Shown in pieces: positions 1 through 11,200 of a DNA stretch of 64,000 nucleotides (position 1 is its first letter; each line of letters starts with the position of its first letter). Both the position numbers and the translations under genes were made by a program. The notes under the pieces were generated by a model. The model was given only the letters and a program-made list of their open reading frames with translations. It had not been told where the DNA came from and did not search any database. Source of the stretch: Patiria miniata (taxonomy: Eukaryota > Echinodermata > Asteroidea > Valvatida > Asterinidae); assembly GCF_015706575.1 (NCBI RefSeq), contig NW_024037063.1, positions 18,228,927-18,292,926 on the forward strand. Reading direction: 5' to 3'.

Positions 1-1200
1 CCCAACAAACATCGGTGGATTCTGTCGTTTTTTAAGCCAAAATGATGACAAATATGCCCTTTCTGCACTGAGCCAACCTGACACTTGAAACGTGCACGCA
101 GTTATATGATCGATCGATGACTTTCGGTTCGCTGCGTTTTGATGGACGTTTCTGTACTTAGCTGGTGTTTTGTTGGAGCAAACAATTTTTGCGGGGTCAG
201 CTGTCTATATGAGGTTCCGCTCCGCAGAGCATCATAGTTCTAGGAGTAGGCAGTGCTATCATATAGGATTACCCCTTAACATCAATGAATGGGCTAAATC
301 TAGTCCGAAAATTTGGGACTCTCAATACTGTGTATGAGAGTCCCAAAACTTAAGGTATTAAAAACATGCAAAACAAGAAAATAGACTGGCACCTACCGGT
401 AAAACAACCAGTCCAACACAGCTTCAGTACTGCATCAATCAACCATGCCAAAAGAATTTAAGAAACATGTGGCATGAAGCGGGAACTAGTCTCAATTTTA
501 CTACACATTTCTCCATAGTCAATCCACCAGACTATTGACACTGAAAAGAAGTCAGTCTTTTCAAATAGTTGGACCATGGTTGGACATGTACCAGTCTAGT
601 ATTTAGCCCCATTTTGAAATCACTTGACTTCCCTCTCATGTGCAAAATATTGCAGAAAAGTCTCCTTTAATAATTGAATTGAGTCTGCAAACTTGGTTGG
701 TGAAATACTGAGGACATTTTCTTTGCCCCAGTGGAATTTTTTGAGAAATTTGCTGACTAAACTGTGAGTAAAGTGGGCCTGATTTAGTTTTGCACGTTTC
801 AGAGCACTCCAGAGCCCTGTCTGGGCTAAGTCCAGCCCAATGTGTAGACCATGCATGAAAAGACTTCCAGTAAAAAGCCATTCGGAATCAATTGAATAGA
901 ATTTGAAAACTTTAAAACCAACCTTTATTGTTTAATTTACCTGCAAACTTCAACTGATTTCTCTTCCATGCTTCTATCGACCTTATTGGCCATCTTCCTG
1001 GTATGTTGATGGAGTCTATTTGCCGTGATCTTGCATCCAGGCCGATCTGTAGACTGTATTGTCTGTCTCAGGTAACGTGAAGCTCTCGCCAAGGATGAAC
1101 AATTGCGCCGGACGCCAACTCCAATTAAAGCTTGACAAATGCGCATGACCTACAGGTATTGCTACAGTTTTTAAAAGAAAAAAAGTTTCACGTACACGTA
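1..1200. other. non-coding, no gene seen
   Basis: I see no exon-like open frame with splice sites, no RNA gene and no clear repeat structure here. The short open frames at 620-881 overlap on the same strand in different frames and have no recognisable composition, so I treat them as chance. Confidence 0.6.
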
Positions 1201-1203
1201 AGA

Positions 1204-1345
1204 AGTGTGGTCTAGTGGTTAGGGTTTGTGACTCGTGATCAGAGGGTCAGGGTTTGAATCCAGCTGCCAGGCATGTGTTGTGTCCATGGGCAAGCCACTT
1301 CACACCAATACCTCTCCAAACCAAGGAGTATAAATGTGGTTCTTA
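1204..1345 (+). mobile_element. tRNA-derived SINE, copy 1
   Basis: A tRNA-like head has an A-box-like segment (GTGGTCTAGTGGTTAGGGT) and a B-box-like GGGTTTGAATCC. It is followed by a body with GGGCAAGCCACTTCAC and AGGAGTATAAATG. The same order recurs at 34405-34665, which supports a dispersed SINE family transcribed by RNA polymerase III. The B-box region is better preserved here than in the second copy. Confidence 0.7.
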
Positions 1346-2284
1346 TTTTAATGATATTGATTTCTGAATGTGATCGTACCATACAATTCCAACTGGTATG
1401 CAGGGCACACTGTTTGTGTTACAAAGGCTTTTGGATACTGGGCAAAGTGCACTATTATGTACATAAAGACGGCATTTTCTGGTCAATGATACACAAATGC
1501 TTGAGACAATCACTATAGCCACAAGCTAATGACTCGGAGTGAGGTCATGGCTACAATTGAGGGGGGGGGTGAATTCCTTCAATATTGAGAATGTAAAATC
1601 AACAGAAGAAATTATTTTGTTTACATTGCATAGTTTACAATGTTAATAGTATTTGTGCGATTAAATAAAAGAATGGTGTAAAACTGTAGTTTAGGACTCC
1701 TTCCATATAGGGTGAGAAAAAAAATTCCTCTCGATAAGTTTTTGTCTCCCACAAAAACGGAAAAGGTTACCAGATTTTCTCTTCAGCCAACATTTGATCT
1801 GGGTATTGACCACATTCAGTAAATGTTTCACTGATATTCAGCCATGCATGAACAGGATACAGGCCTTTCTTTGTGACTACCCAAAACCACTACCAACACA
1901 ATGTTTCCTAATATTTTTAAGGGGGTATTTAACATTATTTAATGGCGCAAACAAGAAAATATTGTTAAATTAAAAGGAAACTGGCACCGACAACTTATCC
2001 ACTGACACGACTGCCTTTGCCATGTTCGCCGAGACAGTTTTTTGTTCTTTTTAATTTTAAACATTTCACTTAGTTTATACCATTTAAACTTCAAGTTATA
2101 AGAGAACGTTAATCCACATTCGACAAAGTAAAAATCATTCCATTTTTTTCCCGAACAAAGATGTTGCAACCCGACGCCACTTTTTTCTTCATATCATCTC
2201 AATGAAGGTCAGTCATTGCAAAAATGATGATACACATGAATCCGGGACTGAGAATTTTAAGTGAGAAACATTTCCAATTTCGCA

Positions 2285-2705
2285 GTGGCTATCGTTACGG
2301 CAGCCGTAACGCATTTCCCATTTTCTATCGTTACGGTCATGACGGTAGCACTGCAACTTTTATAAAAACATGAGAAGAAAATATAAAATTAGAAGGAAAA
2401 AAAGTGAATTTGAACGTTATGAAATTCTGACTTTATTTCCCTTTTAAAAAAATCCTCCAAAGCCTCAGCTCAGGTTAGAAAAGGAAAAAAATTCGAGTGC
2501 AAAACTGAGATGCGAACCCGCAACCTCGCGGTGCAAAATCCTACCCTCTATCGACCGAGTACTCCTAGAACTATGAGGCTCCACGTAGTGGAGCAGTCAC
2601 ACTGCTCGCTAAAACGTGTGGAAACAAATAATTATATACCTGCGTGCATATCAAAAAAGTATCGTAGAGGGCGCTAAACAACGGCTGCCGTAACGATAGC
2701 CACTT
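2285..2705. mobile_element. nested TIR element inside repeat A
   Basis: It is bounded by AGTGGCTATCGTTACGGCAG at the left and its inverse CTGCCGTAACGATAGCCACT at the right. Further TATCGTTACGG units lie inside the left end. The interior at about 2505-2570 looks like a degenerate tRNA-like segment on the minus strand (GCGAACCCGCAACCTCGCGG). The flanks resume repeat A sequence (TTCCAATTT on both sides). Confidence 0.6.
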
Positions 2706-2768
2706 CGTTCCAATTTTTATGTTAGGAAATAAAGTTAGAAAATGTTCTTGACTCTCCATAGGCATAGT

Positions 2769-3793
2769 CTAGTCCGAGTAACTTGGACCCAACTTATCGC
2801 CTTTTTAAAAATTTGGACATGGTCTGGCGATAGTAGGGTCCAAGCCCATTCCGAGACCTAGACAACACAGTCACTGACAGTCCCAAAAACCAACATTTTC
2901 CAACAAAAAACATCAGATTTCACCTTCAAAACGGCCTCCAAATTACTAGATATGCCACCTGAGGTACAAGTAGACATCGATAATTAAGATGGTTGTACTG
3001 AAGTTTACTTACGATCCGGAAAAAAAGTGAAATTTTCCGTTCATTTCGGAGAGCTGCCCTCGCGATCTTGAACACGTTAAATTTGCGATCGTGTTTAAAG
3101 TTTGAACGACGCGATTTCTTCTACATGCCCAGCGTACATTCGATGGTCCCCGTATCCCGAGTGCGATTCCGTTACCGAGCGCGCGCGATGCATCGATTAT
3201 GATAATGATCACGTTTGTAAACACATACATGTGCATTTCGAACTGTAAAAGGGAATCGGGAACTAGCGCAGCTTTTATAGCGGGTACCAGTTCAAGCTGG
3301 TTCCCGTTCCCTTTTACAGTTCGAAATGCACATGTATGTGTTTACAAACGTGATCATTATCATAATCGATGCATCGCGCGCGCTCGGTAACGGAATCGCA
3401 CTCGGGATACGGGGACCATCGAATGTACGCTGGGCATGTAGAAGAAATCGCGTCGTTCAAACTTTAAACACGATCGCAAATTTAACGTGTTCAAGATCGC
3501 GAGGGCAGCTCTCCGAAATGAACGGAAAATTTCACTTTTTTTCCGGATCGTAAGTAAACTTCAGTACAACCATCTTAATTATCGATGTCTACTTGTACCT
3601 CAGGTGGCATATCTAGTAATTTGGAGGCCGTTTTGAAGGTGAAATCTGATGTTTTTTGTTGGAAAATGTTGGTTTTTGGGACTGTCAGTGACTGTGTTGT
3701 CTAGGTCTCGGAATGGGCTTGGACCCTACTATCGCCAGACCATGTCCAAATTTTTAAAAAGGCGATAAGTTGGGTCCAAGTTACTCGGACTAG
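2769..3793. repeat. 1,025-bp near-perfect inverted repeat (fold-back element)
   Basis: Two arms of about 490 bp face each other around a centre at 3281, with a short unpaired middle (about 3260-3305). The ends read CTAGTCCGAGTAACTTGG and CCAAGTTACTCGGACTAG. The 75-codon open frames at 3009-3236 (-) and 3326-3553 (+) translate identically, so the arms keep register without indels over that stretch. GCATAGT flanks both sides, a possible 7-bp target duplication, though TA is also possible. These mirrored frames are a consequence of the palindrome and not evidence of a gene. Confidence 0.85.
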
Positions 3794-3855
3794 GCATAGT
3801 CATAGACAAGATAGACTTTGTACACAACCGCTGAAGTGGCGTCAGGTTTCAACAT

Positions 3856-4905
3856 TTTTCCTTTTGTACTTACAAAAGATTTTGGTATCCCTCTAAAAAA
3901 GCGGTTACACAGAGGCGAGAAATACAGGACCAAATGTGTTTGAACGTTTTGAGTTTGATGATTCGCTATATGCACGATCGAGTTCCGTTATAAACATTGT
4001 CATAGAAATTAATGCAATTGTATATTGTGAGGCAGGGTACCATACCGGATATACTCTGACTACGCGAAGTGCCAGTAATCTATTTATAGACTGACGTCAT
4101 TTAAACCTAATCAATTATTTACCCTTGCCTAGTAACAGCTCTGTTTTGGTACAACAAAAACGCCGCGAAAAAAATTTGGACCGTGTGGAGCTGGATTTCG
4201 TTTCCAAATATTTGACCAAAAATTGAAAAAATTGTGCTGTATTTTGAAGAAGAAAATATGAGGAGATTCTAGGAGTGTTTGTGAATTTGTGAGGTGGATT
4301 TTGCTGTGCAGACGAGGACGAAATGTGCAGTTTGTGGACGTAAATTTGTTGACATTTTTATGCTCGTGTGATTGTCAGATCGTACACTGTCGTGTCGAGT
4401 TCTGTCTCGCGTTCGCTGTGTGTCAACTGAAAGGAATTTAAGCAGGAAGTTACGGCAAGCTTGGAATGTTTGCAGTCGTTGTTGATCTGTTTTGCTGTAA
4501 ATATACCTCAGATTGAGATCACAACTGACTGATTTTGCAGTCTGCATTCTTGTGTTGTCACTGCCTACCTCCAAAAATGAAAGTTTCGCGCCGCTAGGTC
4601 AGCTGTTTCCGTCGACTTGTCTGTGGTTTTATCTGGATTTCAGCAAGTTATAAAAAGCCAGCATGACTTTAGACAAACCTACGTTATCTGGGCTTTGCTC
4701 TACAATGACTAATTGTACACAAAACTGTCAACACTAGATACCATCATGAAATCAACATAAATCACCTAGCTCACTTCAAATTTTAATTTTGGAATCGCGC
4801 TTTAAACTGAAGTCTCCTTTTACTTTTATAGGCCTAGGCAGCTAGAGCGCTGGCCTATCTTACTTGACTTATAACTATGCTGTGAGGATTTTTTTCTTTT
4901 GCAAC
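3856..4905. other. upstream region of the TEAD-motif gene
   Basis: No coding exon is recognised. This stretch should hold the 5' UTR and promoter of the gene starting at 4906, but no convincing TATA box or initiator can be singled out by eye. Bases before the start codon read GCAAC, giving a reasonable initiation context (GCAACATGGC). Confidence 0.4.
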
Positions 4906-5290
4906 ATGGCAAAAGTTCCACCCCCAACTTCGTTCAACTATGCCGCAAATAAAAGAGGACCGTCAACTTCTCTTAGTGGGAGTTCCTCCGAGGGCGAAAA
5001 TTCAGACCTTGAGGAGATACCGCCCTCGCCCTGCAGTAGCACATCAAGCGGTCCGATATACATCCGGCCCGCTGGATTCAACCACCATGCGCAGGAAATA
5101 CAGGCCACGACATTTCGATCGAGCAGATCGGTGAAATTAAAAAAGAAAATTAAGAAAAACACTGTGGTTGCTGACAACCCACTTTATCAACAAGGAATCC
5201 ACGTGGGAATTGATAGAAACAATAACTGTAATAATAACAATGTCCGAACAGCCGTGCCACCGAACAAGATCAAACAGAAGCCTAAAAAGG
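4906..5290 (+). CDS. TEAD-motif gene, exon 1
   Basis: The ATG at 4906 is chosen over a non-ATG in-frame extension from 4864. The donor is GTAAGG at 5291, phase 1, after 128 codons. It encodes a Ser/Pro-rich acidic stretch (SGSSSEGENSDLEEIPPSP) and then a Lys-rich patch. Without splicing, the frame runs on to a stop at 5373 through the start of repeat A. Confidence 0.8.
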
Positions 5291-8200
5291 GTAAGGTGCC
5301 AGGTTTTATGGAAAGAATGTTGCATCCTGACACCATTTTTTCTTCACAGGCCCCTATATTATCATCTCAATAGAGATCAGTCACTGCAAAAATGTTGCAA
5401 AGACATGAATCTGTTACTGAGAAACATTTCCAACTTTGTTAGGAAATACTTAGACAATTTTCTTGACTCTCCATAGACTTTGTAGACAACGGCTGAAGTG
5501 GCGATTGGATACTACATTCTTTCCAGTTTTAGTTACCAAATTTAAGATCTTTGTGTTATTGTTTCAATTCACTTCTGTTTATGTTAAAAACATAGAAATT
5601 TGGTGCCCACTAAATCTGACAATACACTCAAAATACACGCTAGATATATATAACCAAAACAATACATAAAAAAAAAATTCACTACAATTCGATTCAAAAT
5701 ACTTTATTTATCCTTAAAAACTTCAAAAAAGGCAATTACATACATGTACATGGTATGACAGCTCACTAAAACACTTAAAATAAATTACACGTCAAACATG
5801 TATCAAATATGTAAACAATTACAAACAACTTAAAAATTGATGTAAAACTACTCTAAAAATATTCTTTATACTTTAAATACGACGATGAATGCACACGTGA
5901 TGTACCACACACTTCTAGTAAAAATCAACATTACACAGTATTTATCAATTCCAAATAAAAACTACTATTTACTTCATGATAGATTATGAAAAAAAAGATA
6001 ATAAGTATTAAAAACAGCCCAGACTACAACTACAAGCAAGCCCTCTGTCATTAAACATGTGTATAGCATTAGGAACAAATGCTTGCCTGGATCGACAGTG
6101 TAAAGAACATGGAACTTGAAGACAAATGCCTGAAAGATTGTATGCTAAACAGTTATGTAATGAATAAGAGGGGTCTTGCATAATCTTGTGGTTTTTCAGC
6201 AGAACACCTTTATTTCATACAGTGAACCAATGTGATAATTTATTATTTAATATTTCAGGTTAGATCTAGCATATTAAGAACTCTGCATATAAACTTCCCC
6301 TCAGTTGTATTTATGCAAAACATACAAAGTACCGGTAGACCAAAGTAACTGAGCACTAGAACTACTCCTTTTTTCTTCAAAATTTGACCAGAAAGGACCC
6401 CTACAATATAAACTATAGTATTTTCACGAGCGTCCAGCTCAAAAAGTTGCCAAAATCATGGCAAAGACTTGACAAAAATAACTTATTAAGCGCCTACTTG
6501 CTTCTCCACATGTCAAAGAAAAACTATGGGGCTTCAATGTTATTCACGATCATTTTTTGAGCTGCAAATCGATGGAATTTGGCCAGTTTTATGGAGCACA
6601 CCACGTTGCCTGCTGAAAAAATTGTAGCTATGTAGAAAGGGATACAGTTCCTATGGACACAATTTTGTCTTGTAGCAGAAGAAATCGAGAAAATTGAAGA
6701 ATTTGTCCACCATCTTGGAAAATCCACCATTTTTTTTGGGGGGGGGGGAGTGCCTGCCTCCTTCATTTTTTCAAAAAGGCTGGACGAGAAACTACTCTTT
6801 TTTTTTTACTCTGCCTAAACCTTTCTCCTTTTCTCTTGAAATTCCCACTTTTTCCTACTTTTTTGTCCCACAACTCAACAAAAAAAATGACATGTATGAC
6901 ATTGTTATTATATTTCTAATCACACAATGAAGGGCTTGGGCGCAGGAGTACTGCAACTGTACTTCCAAGAGTTTAGTTGAGGATGGAGCACAAATGTTTT
7001 GAGTACAGAACATGCCAAATGAGGCTTATGATGCTGTGGACATTATCAACGAAACTACTCCTGAAAGTCTGCAAAAAGTCCTACTTCTATCCTGATTTTG
7101 TCCTCCAAAGTCCTACTTTTTTCTTTTCTTTTTTTATCGTACTGTTCTACTTTTTTACCTGGGTCTGCTTGAAATTGAAAATTCAATGTTTGGAACTTTT
7201 TGCAACACCGTCAACTCCATAAGAGACAAAGAGTAAAAAATGGCAGACATGTGAACGCCATTGCTGCAGTGCGCCGGACCACACATGAAGACAGAACGGC
7301 TTTGTGTATTCAGATGATAATAAGTTGATAAATAACATTAGCATAATACGCACGTGAACGAGTGAACGCCTGTACCATGACCTTCATAAGTGGATCTTGT
7401 TAGTCCACCACGGAGGACTATCCACTATTTATTGACACTTGTTTTCAGAGTCAATAAATATGGGCTGGGTTGATTTCATTCAGAAAAAAATTAATTGCAA
7501 GCTGAAAATGACTACATGTAAATTTCCAAACAGTAATAGTAGGCCTAAATCTACTACATGTAGCACATAATAAATTACAAAAGCCGGTTAATTTGTGTTA
7601 TCAAAAGTTTACCCATTTTCTTTTGTATTACATTGTACTATTTGCTTCTTGTTGGATCCATAATAACCATAGAGTGCTGGGCAGTTTGGGCAGTATAAGG
7701 AGTAACAAGCGGGGCAATTTGGGGCGGTACACGGACTTACAGGTTAAAGCATAAATGAAGAAAACAGCATTTTGTTTTTTCTTTAACGAGGACTATTTTT
7801 AGACTGAAATGATAATGAGAAAGTGCTCTTCACTCGGTTGTGAAATTAACATTAACATTTATCCATTTAATAAAGGCATATCTTGCAAACATTAAAAAAA
7901 AACGAAACTGCCAAATATTGTGTAATACCAGTGGCCCATTTGATTGTAAACTCTCAGGGATACGATACTATAACAATTGAAAACATTCTATGATTTTAAT
8001 ATAACATTTACATTTGTTTATTCAAATAAAATATATATACAATCATGTCAACAATATGTCTGCATCGAGAAAAATTGTTGTGTTTACAGTAACGTCCTAA
8101 AATTATCTAGGTAGGCAGATAGAAAATAGGTTTATTTTGTAACTTTTTTGTGTTTGTCACTCTTTTATGCTTGCTTTGTTTTGGGGTGTAGTTTTTAACG

Positions 8201-11200
8201 ATATGCTGATTAATTAGCCCATTTTAATTAACCAATAGCACACACAAACTTGCATAGAAGAGTTTTATTTTCAAAATAATACTTTATTTTAAATTTGTCG
8301 GCCAAAATTTGGCAATAAAACTCTTCAGGTTGGAAATTTGGCCTTACAAAATCTAGGTAGGTCGGGTTACCGTAATTATTGTTGTTGGGCCATACATGTA
8401 CTGTTATGTTAATTTGTATTGCAACAAAAATTAGTTTTTCTAACACATTATTTCATTTTAGACGTGAAGAAAAGCAGTTTATTGGAATGGGTATCGTTAT
8501 ATATTTACTCATTTGCAAAAAAAATCCTTTTGTCTAAAACATCATTGTCATCATTTAATAAAAATGTACATTTGTCAGCAAGATATCTTTGACAGTTCCA
8601 ACACAATATGTGTACATGTACACATACATGATCAGAACGCATGGAGACCTTGCTCTATGCTTAATTACTACGTCTCAACACACACCGTCTTTCAGGTACC
8701 AGATTGAGCAGGTCATACATCTGCGGTGTCATAGCAACCGTTGCATAGCAACTGGCCTTGTTTATTATAAACACGTAGGGTGCCTCCCAAGTTTCATTTT
8801 AATAAGCAAATTATCAATGAGTCAATTGCTATTGTATTATAATATTTGGCGCGAGAAATATTTCACATTGGTCCATATGTCCACCTAAATGTGCATTGTA
8901 TGGAAAATGTAGATAATATATTTATTAGTTTCTACATTGTCAAAAGTCAGAAAGCGTGATATACAGAACAGTTATATAACCATTAGCATGTAAAACTGTT
9001 TTACATTTTTTTAATTAATACCCAACAAATCCGTAAATCATACAGTTTAGGAGTAGTTTTGGGCAGTATAAGGAATAACAGGCGGGGAAGTTTGGGGCAG
9101 TACAGGGATAAATTAAAGGAATTATAAAAATGCATTTTTTAAAGGTTTTTTTAGAAGATAAAAAATTAAAGATATGTCATCCCAATTTTTTTTTGGTATG
9201 TCGGTAAAGTGGAAGTGGTTAGTCCCAATTCTAAAAAAAAAAAGTACAGGAATTAAAAAAAAGGGATAAAATTGCAAAATTTTAAAAAGATTTGGAGGAA
9301 AAATAATTACAAGATATGTCATCAAAATTGGGGGGGGGGATGTCAGACAAGGCAACAACTTTTTATAGTGTAAACGTGCGTGTAATACGGAAGTGGGTTG
9401 TCCCAATACGTAATTTGGGATAAAATCGTGATGTTAAGCGTGATGATACGCAAATGTCCATTGTGGTTGTAATTAGCGCACAAGCGTCGTGCGCCCGTCT
9501 CGCGCGCCTTTGATTATCCCAAATGACCCGTAACCCATATCATATTGTGCGCATGCGTAGTTGAAACACTGGCATATTAAAAAACAAGTCAGGTGTGTTT
9601 ACAAACACAAATGCCCCGCAACCGTGACTGTTTCCATGACATAACACCACTCTAACATCAAATTACATGTACCTTGGTCAAATGGAACGTTCATTGACAG
9701 CATTAGTGTCTTCTGTAGGTTTTATATGAATTAATCCCTGATCCCTATGATCTCAGAATAAATACAAGATTTCTATTGTTTTTGCCACTGTGACCTTGAC
9801 CCTTGACCTTTTGGCCCCAAATGCAAAAGGCTTCTTAGGATTGCCAAGGACAATCCACAAACCAAATTTGAAGTTCATATGTAAAGTATATCTCAAGTTA
9901 TTGCGCTGACAAAATTTCTATTGTTTCAGCCACTGTGACCTTGACCCTTGACCTTTCAGCCCCAAATGCAATAGGCTTCTTAGGATTACCAAGAACAATA
10001 CACAAACCAAATTTGAAGTTCATATGTAAAGTATTTCTCAAGTTATCGCGCTGACAAAATTTCTTTTGTTTTAGCCACTGTGACCTTGACCCTTGACCTT
10101 TTGGCCCGTAATGTAAAAGGCTTCTTAGAATTGCCAAGGACAATCCACAAACCAACTTTGAAGTTCATATGTAAAGTATATCTCAAGTTATTGCGCTGAC
10201 AAAATTTCTATTGTTTCAGCCACTGTGACCTTGACCCTTGACCTTTCGGCCCCAAATGCAATAGGCTTCTTAGGATTACCAAGAACAATACACAAACCAA
10301 ATTTGAAGTTCATATGTAAAGTATTTCTCAAGTTATCGCGCTGACAAAATTTCTTTTGTTTTAGTCACTGTGACCTTGACCCTTGACCTTTTGGCCCGTA
10401 ATGTAGAAGGCTTCTTAGAATTGCCAAGGACAATCCACAAACCAACTTTGAAGTTCATATGTAAAGTATTTCTCAAGTTATCGCGCTGACAAAATTTCTA
10501 TTGTTTCAAGCACTGTGACCTTGACCCTTGACCTTTCGGCCCAAATGCAAAAGGCTTCTAAGGATTACCAAGGACAATCCACAAACCAAATTTGAAGTTC
10601 ATATGTCAAGTATTTCTCAAGTTATCGCGCTGACAAAATTTCTATTGTTGCAGCCACTGTGACCTTGACCCTTGACCTTTCGGCCCCAAATGCAAAAGGC
10701 TTCTTAGGATTACCAAGGACAATCCACAAACCAAATTTGAAGTTCATATGTTAAGTATTTCTCAAGTTATCGCGCTGACAAGATTTGTCCGGACACACAC
10801 ACCCACACACCCATACTTGTTTCACATGACTAGTGTGGACTTTCCATTGCTTTCGTGTAGTTAAGAAAAACCAGTGAAAAAACTCATTTTTCTCAAACTG
10901 TGAAAATTCTTTCAACCCAATTTTTTTTCTATGATTCCCTTTAGTGTTTCTCTTCATTCTGCTACAGATAAACCTAACCCAAAAATGCCTCTAAACCTGT
11001 TTTCCAGAAATGGGGAAACACTGTGTGGACGTGGGGTAAGTCCACACAACGTCGGTGCTACCTACATTATGTGGACGTCTTTTGTTCGGAAGTCCACACT
11101 GCGTATGTAAGACAAACTCACCCACCCACCCACACACACACCCACCCACCCACCCACCCACCCACCCACCCACGGAAGGACAAGGCGGAAACAGTATGCC

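Larger units (their letters stand above)
2158..3855. mobile_element. repeat A (TIR element), copy 1, carrying two nested insertions
   Basis: The outer ends are inverted: ATGTTGCAACCCGACGCCA at the left, and TGGCGTCAGGTTTCAACAT at the right. Inside are GAGAAACATTTCCAATTT and CTTGACTCTCCATAG, shared with copies at 5316-5524 and 48760-49325. Compared with the uninterrupted copy at 5316, this one is split by an element at about 2285-2705 and by the large inverted repeat 2769-3793. A family name cannot be given without a repeat library. Confidence 0.65.

Noticed and set aside
3009..3553. Two identical 75-codon open frames on opposite strands
   Set aside because: They are mirror images produced by the palindrome 2769-3793; there is no splice or start-site support.
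9770..10790. CRISPR-like regular repeats
   Set aside because: Units are ~144 bp, contiguous and without unique spacers, in a eukaryotic intron; this is a satellite-type array.
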